Below, one piece after another: positions 21,851 to 35,500 of a stretch of 64,000 nucleotides of DNA; positions within the stretch are counted from its first letter, which is position 1, and each line of letters begins with the position of its first letter. The DNA comes from Dipteris shenzhenensis. Lineage: Eukaryota; Polypodiophyta; Polypodiopsida; Gleicheniales. Both the position numbers and the translations under genes were made by a program. The stretch lies in NCBI GenBank assembly GCA_047967505.1, contig CM106538.1; one strand, given 5' to 3'. Below the pieces are notes generated by a model. It did no database searches. It saw only the letters and a list, made by a program, of their open reading frames with translations, and was not told where the DNA came from.

Positions 21851-22180
21851 ACTATCATATTCACATAAAAATATTATTTTTTCAATCTATACTTTTGCAC
21901 CAACATGCAAGAAGTTGAAATAATCCTATATTAGAAATTCTAGCTATATCTAAGTTATTTGTTAATTTAATTATTTTTAATATTTTTCCTTGACATTTTT
22001 CCTTCCCAAATCAAAAGTTCACTTTGTGGCACTATCATATTCACATAAAAATATTGTTTTTTCAATCTATACTTTTGCACCAACATGCAAGAATTTGAAA
22101 TAGTCCTATATTAAAAATTCTAGCTATATCTAAGTTATTTGTTAATTTAATTATTTTTAATATTTTTCCTTGACGTTTTT
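21821..22180. repeat. 180-bp tandem duplication, nearly identical
   Basis: 21821-22000 and 22001-22180 match almost base for base (CTTCCCAAATCAAAAGTTCA ... TATTTTTCCTTGAC), with about ten differences. AT-rich and non-coding; a recent event. Confidence 0.9.
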
Positions 22181-22489
22181 CGTTGACGTGATAAATTTAT
22201 AAATCCATGAAAGGAGACTTAAATATTTCATGAAAATAACATTGTCACTCGCAATATGCACAAAATTTTTAAAACTTTTAATAAATAGAAAAAAGACATG
22301 ATGCCATAAGACCCAAGTTTTGTATTGAACCAAAGACTCACCAAAGAGGTATAATAGCAATTATAGCTATTATTATATGATTACATTGAGAGACGTTGCT
22401 CTCAGCTAGAGTCTTTATATCCAAAATGATATAGATTGAACATATGTTTACAATTTAAATTGTTGCTCTTAAAGAGCCTCAATTCGTGC

Positions 22490-22925
22490 CATCTACATAA
22501 TTTGACTCCCCATTGTCTTATTGCTCAATGTCATGACAGTCCCTTGCCAGGTGCCATCTGCATAATTTGACTGCCACTTGTCTTGCCAAGCCTTGCCCCT
22601 TGGGTGCATTGACTCCCCATTGTCTTATTGCTCAATGCGATAGTCCCTTGCCAGGTGCCATCTGCATTAACTCCCTATTGTCTTGCCAAGCCTTGACCCT
22701 TGGGTGACATCCAGTGCAAAATATAGGTGCCATCTACATTAACTCCCACAAGTTATCTTGCCAAGCCTTGCCCCTTGGGTGCATTGACTCCCCATTGTCT
22801 TATTGCTCAATGTGATAGTCCCTTGCCAGGTGCCATCTGCATTAATTAACTCCCTATTGTCTTGGCAAGCCTTGACCCTTGGGTGACATCCACTGCATAT
22901 TTTGACTCTCATTTGACATAGGAGG
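22490..22925. repeat. Complex tandem repeat (CTTGCCAAGCCTTG family)
   Basis: Overlapping units combine GTGCCATCTGCAT, CTTGCCAAGCCTTG(C/A)CCCTTGGGTG and CATTGACTCCCCATTGTCTTATTGCTCAATG. The largest repeated block recurs about 176 bp apart (around 22583 and 22759). No coding function. Confidence 0.8.
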
Positions 22926-23013
22926 TGATGACTCTGATTATAATTGTCTTGGATTGGCTCCTTGCCTAGAACCCAAATAAAATCCTTCAATGGACTTCAA
23001 TACAAAGCTTTAA

Positions 23014-26000
23014 TCATGGACATTCTTCATTTGCATTGTCTCCTTCTACTTCCTCCATGGCGAGCATCCTTAAACATTCGTGTATATGCAAAATAGTTTG
23101 CTGTGGTATTTTTATTTTTCCTTCTACCTCATATCCCATGCGCTTCTTTGATTTCTTTGCCCTTGAATGCCAAGACACTATGATTGTCTCCGTCGAAACT
23201 TGAGAGACCGCTTCATCATTTGGGACCCACTCCTTCATTATACAATTAGTATACAATGTGTTGTTATCCATATTCTCCTTGGTCATCTCTTTGCACATCA
23301 ACTACTTTTGCAACCCAAAACTTCACATTCTCATATTCATCATCCAATGGCCGAACCACAACAAAACAATCGACCTCTATATCTACTTGTGGCATAAACT
23401 CTCTCTTCTTCGGTCCACAATATGGACGTGGGAGTAATGATACAAATTCATTTTCAAAGACTGGAGCTGGGCGCAAATCGTTACGAACATTTGGCCAAAA
23501 CATATTGCATTCTTCCTTGACATCCTTTGAGCCTCACATTCTCTCAAGGTCCTTTATTAAATTTCGTGTCTTGTTAATTATAGTGGTAGTGTGTTCTCTC
23601 CAAGTAGGCTTCGAATCAGGATATCTCCGGAGCATTTCCTCTTTGTATGTAATAAATGCTTTTAATCCTTCTATTTCACAATTAGACCTCTCATTGGATT
23701 CTTGTATAGGAGCCCATGTTGGATACCTTTCCTTGCTGGGAATTGAAGTTAAGAGACTGTAAGGTTCTTCAGGTTCCCATTTTTATCATGAGAATACTGT
23801 TGCCATTGCATTACGGGTTTTTCATCTTTAAAAAAAAAACGAAAGTAGTGTGGATTGTTATAACCTGTCAATGCATCACCACCCGTTTGTATGAAAGGTA
23901 AAATGAAGCTCTTCCATTCATACATTCTTTCGAGCCTCTCACATAATGTACTTTCCTTACGACCACCAACTTGCCTGCCACATCTTCTTACCAAGTCATC
24001 TATTGTCTCCACATCCTTGCATTTAAGCTCCCTTGAGACTGTGCTAAAAACCTGATCGATATCCTCATGTGTATGCCCAATATACAAAAATCCACATTCG
24101 ACCTCATTGAAGATTCGATGAACAACTAGCATGGAGCAGAATGCAAACATGAGTACATTCTTATTTTCTCGCCAGCAATTATCAGCTTGTATTCTCAAAG
24201 TCGGTGGTAGGCGACCTTTTTCTGCATGTACATTGCGAATTGCCTTCATAATAGATGTTACAACTTGATTGCTATCATGTAGATGCAAGGAATCAATCCA
24301 TATATCTGCAAAGAACTTAATTCCATGCACTAACACTCCACATATATGTGTCTTTAGAAAGTGCTTTCCTTGTAATTTAGGTGGAGTGGCAACAAAACGA
24401 GGCAATGTTGTTGTATTCTGATCCATGCCATCTACAATAAGGCACATGTAGTCATCGGGATGCGAAATAGCTTGCTCCTTTCAAAATGCATATTTTTGTC
24501 TGGAATGTCGAATAAGGTCATGATGAGATTTTCGTTTTTTTTTGTGTAATTCCCTTTGATTTGGACATGTTGCACTCTCAATCGCTCGCTTTAAATCATC
24601 ACAGACATTGCACTTTGACATTTTTTGCCTCCTTGGGATTTTAACATATCCAAAGTTCTTCTTCCAAAGAGTATACAAAGTATGAGAAGAAGCTACGGCA
24701 TCCCCCCTTTGCCTTTGCTTTTCTGCAATAGAGTCAAATACTTCGAGCTTTGTCAAGCCCATTGGAAGGTGCATTTCAGTGATCGCGTCACCATTAGCGA
24801 GTTTGGTAGATATATGGGGTTGAGGTAAAGCATTTTCATGTATGAAGTCTTGCAAAATTGCTGCTGCCCTGGCAGTTGAGATTCTTGATTTGGACCTTCC
24901 TCTATTACCGTGAATGCTAAATTTGTTGCCACCCTTTGCCTTGGTGACTAAATCCCAATATGTACCATGGGATAATCCAGTAATATTGTGATATGCCTTA
25001 TTGCAAATCCTTTTTCCATTTACGAGAGGTTTTACCTTTTGTCTTGAACTTAGCCTTTTATTGCCATTCTGAAGAAAGCAAGAGAGACTTGTGAGAAGGT
25101 ATTCATTTCTTTCGCTTCCTCTTCTTTGCCACACATGTCCTCTACATTCCCTAATGTCTACAAGATCAATGAAGCGCGTACATCTTCGCTTGCAACATAG
25201 ATATCCCAATGCATTTAACATGTTCTCCTCCTTCATTACTCTCTTCCTCTTTCGTTGCTTTTGTGGATCTACCTGGATTCGCTTTCTCTTCATGCATATA
25301 TATGACCGTTTTCGTTCCTTGTGCATGTTGTTATCTGTATTTATGCACTTCTTCTCCTCACATTTGTTTGTAACCAAGCATCCATGATTGGCCGTTGCAT
25401 TCTTGTCCATATCACAATCAAAGTTAAATATTGAATAATCCTCTATTGATCTCATCCTCGTTTTTAACATACTCTTAGGACCATTCAATGAATTCAATAT
25501 TCTACAAGAGTATTGAGAACCTTGAAACTCTTCCACTCCTGAGAGAACATCGCTCATTGGGACATCTTGCATGGCTTTCACAAATCCACAAGCTTGATTG
25601 ACACCAGGTTTGTTAATATGCATGAACTCATCCACACTTGACAAGACATCGCTATTGAAACCTTTGCCCTTCTCACTGTGCAAGAATTCATCCACCCCAG
25701 ATAAGGCTTCACTTCTAAAATCATTTTGTTTCTCGGAACCAATGAACTCATCCACTCCATATAAGATGTCACTTCTATAATTGAGTATATCGAAATCATC
25801 CACATTTGAAGTGATAGAGCCTGGCACATGGGCATGCTTTTTAGGTCCTTTGATATTGTAGTATACCTTGTCTTTATCATTGAAAACCACGTGCCTCTTT
25901 CTCATGTTTAAAAATTGCATGCTCCATCTCATATTCTTGCCTACCTCATAGTAGGGATCACATAAGGATGTTATGTTATCAACCATACCATCATCAGTGA

Positions 26001-26457
26001 CTTTTAGAATCCTCATCTGTGCAAATGACCATTGCTCCACTTGTTCAAATCCCAATACTTCACCTTCTGCTACAGTCTTATTTGCAAATGACCTCATTTG
26101 TAAAATGTCCCCTATAGTAAAATCCAAGGTGGTGCACTTTGTATTCTTGATAATGTCTGTTGCATAAGTCTCATCTTTGTCCCACGCTATAAATGATTTG
26201 TTGGATGTATTGTAGGGCATAACATCTCCAAGTGTTTCCATATCTCCACATTTATACTTTAGCTCAACATGTGCGCTAAGAATCTTTGATACAGTAACTG
26301 CCACCTTATCTTCGCCAAGTCTTCGAAAGTGGCAAACTGAATTGGGATCACTATCATGGATTGTAGCAAATGCAACTATTTCTCTTTTGCTACATAAAAT
26401 CACATCCATCCCTGGAACAAAATCTATAGCCATCTCCTTTGTGAGAGTCCTTCGCAA
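23014..26457 (-). pseudogene. Broken transposase-like gene (DUF7869-like, DDE-type core)
   Basis: From 26457 the frame first encodes a domain with REIVAFATIHDSDP ... METLGDVMPY that resembles a domain found in plant CACTA-type proteins (DUF8039-like). A low-complexity middle follows with repeated (S/G)VDEF(M/L/I) units. Near 24640-24540 it has a Cys-containing CNVCDDLK segment. A TGA at 24481-24483 then interrupts it. The same frame continues into CLIVDGMDQ, QADNCWRENKN and GHTHEDIDQVFS, the signature of DUF7869-type proteins; the three acidic sites could form a DDE/D triad. A frameshift near 23760 and another TGA near 23540 precede a C-terminal FWVAKVVD / VSWHSRAKK region. The protein cannot be made whole. 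Sequence before 26457 ends in an acceptor-like TGCAG, so an earlier exon existed. Domain names are from memory. Confidence 0.75.
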
Positions 26458-26564
26458 GCAAGCTGCAGTAGCAACAATTACATAAATATTAGTCTCTTTT
26501 TAATAATCTACTCATTTATTATAATTTTTAATTAGTACTTAATTTATTGGTGGGAGAAGTTATC

Positions 26565-29500
26565 CGATCAAGTACTCATTAGATGGACATGCCAAGTTAT
26601 CCTTTGCATGGTCGATCGAGCATTAAATACTATTTTTGATCTAGTGTCATGCACATCCGTAAAAAAACACGAGCCTGCTAGGTATGTTATCCAATCAAGC
26701 ACTAATGGGATGCGTGTGCCACTTTGCATGTAAGCCAATTCTACCTAGTTGAAGGTGTGTGCAAAGTATTGTGCCCGTCGGATATGCTTTGCATTGTCAA
26801 TCAAGCATAAAACACTGTTTTTGCCTTAGTGTCATGCACAACCATGAAAAAACACGGTCCTAAGTGTGTTAATCAAACAAGTACTTATTGGATGGGGGCT
26901 CCACTTTTCACGCAAGTCCGCTTCAACTAGGTTGAGATGCGTGCAAAGTATTGTCACCATCGGATATGCTCTGCATGGTCGATTACACATTATACAACGT
27001 TCTTCCCGTAGTGATATGCACATCTGCAAAAAAACACGCCCTTAGGTATATTATGTAACCAAGTACTACTTATCGGATGGGTGTGCCTCTTTGACAAAAT
27101 TTCAATACCACCTAGGCTAAAGCGTAGGAAAAGTATTGTTCCCATCGGATATGCTTTGCATGGTCGATCGAGCATTAAATACTATTTTTGCTCGTGTCAT
27201 CCACATCCATTAAAAAAACACACTGCTAGGTGTGTGTGCAAATTATTGTGCCCATCGGATATGCTTTGCATTGTCGATCAAGCATAAAACAACGTTTTTG
27301 CCTTAGTGTCATGCACAACCATGAAAAAACACGGTCCTAAGTGTGTTAATCAAACAAGTACTTATCGGATGGGGGCTCCAATTTGCACGCAAGTCCGTTT
27401 CAACTAGGTTGAGATGCCTGCAAAGTATTGTCACCATCAGATATGATTTGCATGGTCGATCACACATTATATACCGTTTTTTCCCTAGTGGTATGCACAT
27501 CCATTAAAAAAAACGCCCTTACGTGTGTTATCTGACCAAGTACTTATCAGATGGGTGTGCCTCTTTGAGAACATTTCAATACCACCTAGGTTAAGGTGTA
27601 GGAAAAGTATTGTGCCCATCGGATATGCCTTCCATGGTCGATCGAGCATTAAATACCATTTTTGCCTTAGTGTCATGCACATCCGTAAAAAAACACGCTG
27701 CTAGGTGTGTTATCCGATCAAGTACTTATACGATGGGAATGTCACTTTGCATGTAAGTCAATTCCACCTGTTTGAAGGTGTGTGCAAAGTATTGTGCCCA
27801 TCGGATATGCTTTGCATTGTCGATCAAGCATAAAATACTGTTTTTGCCTTTGCGTCATGCACAACCATATAAAAACACGGCTGTAGCTGTGTTATTCAAA
27901 TAAGTACTTATCGGATGGGGGCTCCACTTTGCACGCAAGTCCGTTTCAACTATGTTGAGGTGCATGAAAAGTATTGTCACCATCGGATATGCTTTGCATG
28001 GTCGATCACGCATTATACACCATTTTTTCCCTAGTGATATGGACATCCACAAAAAAACACGCCATTAGGTGTGTTATCTGACCAAGTACTTATCAAATGG
28101 GTGTGCCTCATTGAGAACATCTCAATACCACCCGAGGTTGATGTGTATGAAAAGTTTTGTGCCCATCGGATATGATTTGCATGGTCAATCACGCATTATA
28201 CACCGTCTTTTCCCTAGTGGTATGCACATCCGAAAAAAACATGCCCTTAGGTATGTTATCTGACCAAGTACTTATCGGATGGGTGTGCATATTTGAGAAC
28301 ATTTCAATACCACCTAGGTTGAGGTGTACAAAAAGTATTTTGCCCATCGGTTATGCTTTGCATGGTCGATCGAGCACTAAATATTGTTTTTGCTCTAGTG
28401 TCATGCACATCCGTAAAAAAACATGCTTCTAGGTGTGTTATCCGATCAAGCACTTATGCGATGGGCGAGCCACTTTGCATGTAAATCAATTCCACCTAGT
28501 TGAAGGTGTGTGAAAAGTATTGTGCCCATCAGATATGCTTTGCATTGTCGATCAAGCATAAAACACCGTTTTTGCCTTAGTGTCATGCACAACCATATAA
28601 AACCACGGCCGTACGTGTGTTTTTCAACTAAGTACTTATCGGATGGGGGCTCCACTTTGCACGCAAGTCCGCTTCAACTATGTTGAGGCGCGTGCAAAGT
28701 ATTGCCACATCAGATATGCTTTACATGGTCGATCACACATTATACACCATTTTTTCCCTAGTGATATGGACATCCGCAAAAAAACACGCCATTAGGTGTG
28801 TTATCTGACCAAGGACTTATCGGATGGGTGTGCCTCATTGAGAAGATTTCAATACCACCTAGGTTGACGTGTACGAAAATTTTTGTGCCCATCGGATATC
28901 CTTTGCATGGTCGATCGAGCATTAATTACTATTTTTGCTCTAGTGTCATAAACATCCGTAAAAAAACACGCTGCTAGGTATGTTATCCGATCAAGCACTT
29001 ATGGGATGGGCGTGCCACTTTTCCTGTAAGTGAATTTTACCTAGTTAAAGGTGTGTCCAAAGTATTGTGCCCATCGGACATGCTTTGCATTGTCGATCAA
29101 GCATAAAACACCATTTTTGCCTTAGTGTCATGCACAACCATGAAAAAACGCAGTCCTAGGTGTGTTATTCAAACTAGTACTTATCAGATGGGGGCTCCAC
29201 TTTGCAGGAAAGTCCGTAACTATGTTGAAGGGTGTGCAAAGTATTGTCACCATCGGATATGCTTTGCATGGTGGATCACACATTTTACACCATTTTTTCC
29301 CTAGTAATATGCACATCCGCAAAAAAACACGCCCTTAGGTGTGTTATCTGACCAAGTACTTATCGGATGGGTGTGCCTCTTTGAGAACATTTCAATACCA
29401 CCTAGGTTGAGGTATACGAAAAGTATTGTACCCATCGAATATCCTTTGCATGGTCGATCGAGCATTAAATACTATTTTTGCTCTAGTGTCATGCACATCT

Positions 29501-32500
29501 GTAAAAAAATATGCTGCTAGGTATGTTATCCGATCAAGCACTTATGGGATCAGCGTGCCACTTTGCATTAAGTCGATTCCACCTAGTTGAAGGTGTGTAC
29601 AAAGTGTTGTGCCCATCGGATATGTTTTGCATTGTTGATCAAGCATAAAACACCGTTTTTGCCTTAGTGTCATGCACAACCATGAAAAAACACGGTCCTA
29701 GGTGTGTTATTCAAACTAGTACTTATCGGATGGGGGCTCCACTTTGCACGCAAGTCCGTTTCAACTACATTGAGGTGGGTGAAAAGTATTGCCACCATCG
29801 AATATGCTTTGCACGGTCGATCACGCATTATACACCATTTTTTCCCTAGTGATATGGACATCCACAAAAAAACACGCCATTAGGTGTGTTATCTGACCAA
29901 GTACTTATCGGATGGGTGTGCCTCTTTGAGAAAATTTCAATACCACCTAGGTTGTGGTGTACGAAACATGTTGTGCCCATCGGATATCCTTTGCATGGTC
30001 GATCAAGCATTAAATACTATTTTTGCTCTAGTGTCATGCACATCCGTAAAAAAACACGCTGCTAGGTATGTTATCCAATCAAGCACTTATGGGATGGGCA
30101 TGCCACTTTGCATGTAAGTCAATTCCATCTAGTTGAAGTTGTGTGCAAAGTATTGTGCCCATTGGATATGCTTTGCATTGTCGATCAAGCATAAAACACC
30201 GTTTTTGCCTTAGTGTCATGCATAACCATGAAAAAACACGGTCCTAGGTGTGTTATTCAAACAAGTACTTATTGGATGGGGACTCCACTTTGCACGCAAG
30301 TCTGTTTCAACTACGTTGAGGTGCGTGCAAAGTATTGTCACCATCGGATATGCTTTGCATGGTCGATCACGCATTATACACCATTTTATCTCGAGTGATA
30401 TGCACATCCGTAAAAAAACACGCCCTTAGGTGTGTTATCTGACCAAGTACTTATCGGATGGGTGTGCCTCTTTGAGAACATTTCAATACCACCTAGGTTG
30501 AGGCGTACCAAAAGGTTTGTGCCCATCGGATATCCTTTGCATGGTCGATCGAGCATTAAATACTATTTTTGCTCTAGTGTCATGCACATCCGTAAAAAAA
30601 CACGCTGCTAGGTATGTTATCCGATCAAGCACTTATGGGATGGGCGTGCCACTTTGCATGTAAGTCGATTCCACCTAGTTGAAGGTGTGTGCGGTGTATT
30701 GTGCCCACCAGATATGGTTTGCATTGTCGATCAAGCATAAAACACCGTTTTTTGCCTTAGTGTCATGCACAACCATGAAAAAACACGGTCCTAGGTGTGT
30801 TATTCAAACAAGTACTTATCGAATGGGGGCTCCACTTTGTATGCAAGTCCATTTAAACTAATTTGAGGTGTGTGAAAAGTATTGTCACCATCAGATATGA
30901 TTTGCATGGTCGATCACGCATTATACACCGTTTTTTCCATAGTGGTATGCACATCCACAAAAAAACACACCCTTAGGTATGTTATCTGACCAAGTACTTA
31001 TCGGATGGGTGTGCCTCTTTGAGAACATTTCAATACCACCTAGTTTGAGGTATAGGAAAAGTATTGTGCCCATCGGATATGCTTTGCATGGTCGATTGAC
31101 CATTAAATACCATTTTTGCCTTAGTGTCATGCACATCCGTAAAAAAACACGCTGCTAGGTGTGTTATCCGATCAAGCACTTATGCGATGGGAATGCCACT
31201 TTGCATGTAAGTCAATTTCACCTAGTTGAAGGTGTGTGAAAAGTATCGTGCCCATCAGATATGCTTTGCATTGTCGATCAAGCATAAAATACCGTTTTTG
31301 CCTTAGTTTCATGCACAACCATGAAAAAACACGGTCCTAAGTGTGTTTATTAAACAAGTACTTATCGGATGGGGGCTCCACTTTGCACACAAGTCCGTTT
31401 CAACTAGGTTGAGGTGTGAGCAAGGTATTTTCACCCATGGATATGCTTTGCATGGTCGATCACGCATTGTACACCATTTTTTCCCTAGTGATATGGACAT
31501 CCGGAAAAAAACACGCCCTTAAGTGTGTTATCTGACCAAGTACTTATCGGATGGGTCTGAATCTTTGAGAACATTTCAATACCACATAGGTCGAGGCGTA
31601 CGAAAAGTTTTGTGCCCATCAGATATCCTTTGCATGGTCCATCGAGCATTAAATACTATTTTTATAGATGGGCATGCCACTTTGCATGTAAGTCGATTCC
31701 ATCTAGTTGAAGTTGTGTGCAAAGTATTATGCCCATTGGATATGCTTTGCATTGTCGATCAAGCATAAAACACCGTTTTTGCCTTAGTGTCATGCATAAC
31801 CATGAAAAAACACGGTCCTAGGTGTGTTATTCAAACAAGTACTTATTGGATGGGGGCTCCACTTTGCACGCAAGTCTGTTTCAACTATGTTGAGGTGCGT
31901 GCAAAGTATTGTCACCATCAGATATGCTTTGCATGGTCGATCACGCATTATACACCATTTTTTCTCGAGTGATATGCACATCCGTAAAAAAACACGCCCT
32001 TAGGTGTGTTATCTGACCAAGTACTTATCGGATGGGTGTGCCTCTTTGAGAACATTTCAATACCACCTAGGTTGAGGTGTACAAAAAGTTTTGTGCCCAT
32101 CGGATATCCTTCGCATGGTCGATCGAGCATTAAATACTATTTTTGCTCTAGTGTCATGCACATCTGTAAAAAAACACGCTGCTAGGTATGTTATCCGATC
32201 AAGCACTTATGGGATGGGCGTGCCACTTTGCATGTAAGTCGATTCCACCTAGTTGAAGGTGTGTGCAAAGTATTATGCCCATCAGATATGCTTTGCATTG
32301 TCGATCAAGCATAAAACACTGTTTTTGCCTTGATGTCATGCACAACCATGAAAAAACACGGTCCTAGGTGTGTTATTCAAACAAGTACTTATCGGATGGG
32401 GGATCCACTTTTCACGCAAGTCCGTTTCAACTACGTTGAGGTGTGTGCAAAGTATTGTCACCATCGGATATGATTTGCATGGTTGATCACGCATTATACA

Positions 32501-35500
32501 CCGTTTTTTCCCTAGTGGTATGCCCATCCGCAAAAAAACACACCCTTAGGTATGTTCTCTGACCAAGTACTTATCGGATGGGTGTGCCTATTTGAGAACA
32601 TTTCAATACCACCTAGGTTGAGGTGTACAAAAAGTTTTGTGCCCATCTGGATATCCTTCGCATGGTCGACTGAGCATTAAATACTATTTTTGCTCTAGTG
32701 TCATGCACATCCGTAAAAAAAGACGCTGCTAGGTATGTTATCCCATCAAGCACTTATGGGATGGGAGTGCCACTTTGCATGTAAGTCGATTCCACCTAGT
32801 TGAAGGTGTGTGCAAAGTATTATGCCCATCGGATATGCTTTGCATTGTCGATCAAGCATAAAACACCGTTTTTGCCTTAGTGTCATGCACAACCATGAAA
32901 AAACACGGTCCTAGGTGTGTTATTCAAACAAGTACTTATTGGATGGGGGCTCCACTTTGCATGCAAGTCCATTTCAACTACTTTGAGGTGTGTGAAAAGT
33001 ATTGTCACCATCAGATATGATTTGCATGGTCGATCACGCATTATACACCGTTTTTCCCTAGTGGTATGCACATCCGCAAAAAAACACGCCCTTAGGTGTG
33101 TTATCTGACCAAGTACTTATCGGATGGGTGTGCCTCTTTGAGAACATTTCAATACCACCTAGGTTGACGTGTACAAAAAGTTTTGTGCCCATCGGATATC
33201 CTTCGCATGGTCGACTGAGCATTAAATACTATTTTTGCTCTAGTGTCATGCACATCCGTAAAAAAACACGCTGCTAGGTATGTTATCCGATCAAGCACTT
33301 ATGGGATGGGCGTGCCACTTTGCATGTAAGTCGATTCGACCTATTTGAAGGTGTGTTCAAAGTATTATGCCCATCGGATATGCTTTGCATTGTCGATTAA
33401 GCATAAAACACCGTTTTTGCCTTAGTGTCATGCACAACCATGAAAAAACACGGTCCTAGGTGTGTTATTCAAACAAGTACTTATCGGATGGGGGCGCCAC
33501 TTTTCACGCAAGTCCGTTTCAACTAAGTTGAGGTGTGTGCAAAGTATTGTCACCATGAGATATGATTTGCGTGGTCGATCATGCATTATACACCGTTTTT
33601 TCCCTAGTGGTATGCACATCCGCAAAAAAACACACCCTTAGGTATGTTATCTGACCAAGTACTTATCGGATGGGTGTGCCTCTTTGAGAACATTTCAATA
33701 CCACCTAGGTTGAGGTATAGGAAAAGTATTGTGCACATCGGATATGCTTTGCATGGTCGATCGACCATTAAATACCATTTTTGCCTTAGTGTCATGCACA
33801 TCCATAAAAAAACACGCTGCTAGGTGTGTTATCCGATCAAGCACTTATGTGATGGGAATTCCACTTTGCATGTAAGTCAACTTCACCTAGTTGAAGGTGT
33901 GTGAAAAGTATCGTGCCCATCAGAAATGCTTTGCATTGTCGATCAAGCATAAAATACTGTTTTTGCCTTAGTTTTATGCACAACCATGAAAAAACACGGT
34001 CCTAAGTGTGTTTATTAAACAAGTACTTATCGGATGGGGGCTCCACTTTGCACACAAGTCCGTTTCAACTAGGTTGAGGTGTGAGCAAGGTATTTTCACC
34101 CATGGATATGCTTTGCATGGTTGATCACGCATTGTACATCATTTTTTCCCTAGTGATATGGACATCTGGAAAAAAACACGCCCTTAGGTGTGTTATCTGA
34201 CCAAGTACTTATCGGATGGGTGTGAATCTTTGAGAACATTTCAATACCACATAGGTTGAGGTGACGAAAAGTTCTGTGCCCATCGGATATCCTTTGCATG
34301 GTCGATCGAGCATTAAATACTATTTTTGCTCTAGTGTCATGCACATCCGTAAAAAAACACGCTGCTAGGTATGTTATCCCATCAAGCACTTATGGGATGG
34401 ACGTGCCACTTTGCATGTAAGATGATTCCACCTATTTGAAGGTGTGTGCAAAGTATTAAGCCCATCGGAGATGGTTTGCATTGTCGATCAAGCATAAAAC
34501 ACCGTTTTTGCCTTAGTGTCATGCACAACCATGAAAAAACACGGTCCTAGGTGTGTTATTCAAACAAGTACTTATCGGATGGGGGATCCACTTTGCATGC
34601 AAGTCTGTTTCAACTACGTTGAGGTGTGTGCAAAGTATTGTCACCATCAGATATGATTTGCATGGTCGATCATGCATTATACACGGTTTCTTCCCTAGTG
34701 GTGTGCACATCCGCAAAAAAACACGCCCTTAGGTGTGTTATCTGACCAAGTACTTATCGGATGGGTGTGCCTCTTTGAGAAAATTTCAATACCACCTAGG
34801 TTGAGGTGTACAAAAAGTGTTCTGCCCATTGGATATCCTTTGCATCGTCGATCGAGCATTAAATACTATTTTTTCTATAGTGTCATGCACATCCGTAAAA
34901 AAACACGTTGCTAGGTATGTTATCCGATCAAGCACTTATGGGATGGACATGCCACTTTTCATGTAAGTCAATTCCACCTATTTAAAGGTGTGTGCAAAGT
35001 ATTGTGCCCATCGGATATGCTTTGCATTATCGATCAAGCATAAAAGACCGTTTTTGCCTTAGTGTCATGCACAACCATGAAAAAACACGGTCCTAGGTGT
35101 GTCATTCAAACTAGTACTTATCGGATGGGGGCTCCACTTTGCACGCAAGTCCGTTTCAACTACGTTGAAGGGTGTGCAAAGTATTGTCACCATCGGATAT
35201 GCTTTGTATGGTCGATCACACATTATACACCATTTTTCCGCTAGTGATATGCCCATCCGCAAAAAAACACGCCATTAGGTGTGTTATCTGACCAAGTACT
35301 TATCGGATGGGTGTGCCTCTTTGAGAAAATTTCAATACCACCTAGGTTGAGGTGTACGAAAAGTGTTGTGCCCATCGGATATCCTTTGCATGGTTGATCG
35401 AGCATTAAATACTATTTTTGCTCTAGTGTCATGCACATCTGTAAAAAAACACGCTGCTAGGTATGTTATCCGATCAAGCACTTATGGGATGGGCATGCCA

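Noticed and set aside
24481-24483. TGA as a possible selenocysteine or programmed readthrough site
   Set aside because: The same gene has another stop and frame changes downstream, so simple decay explains it better.
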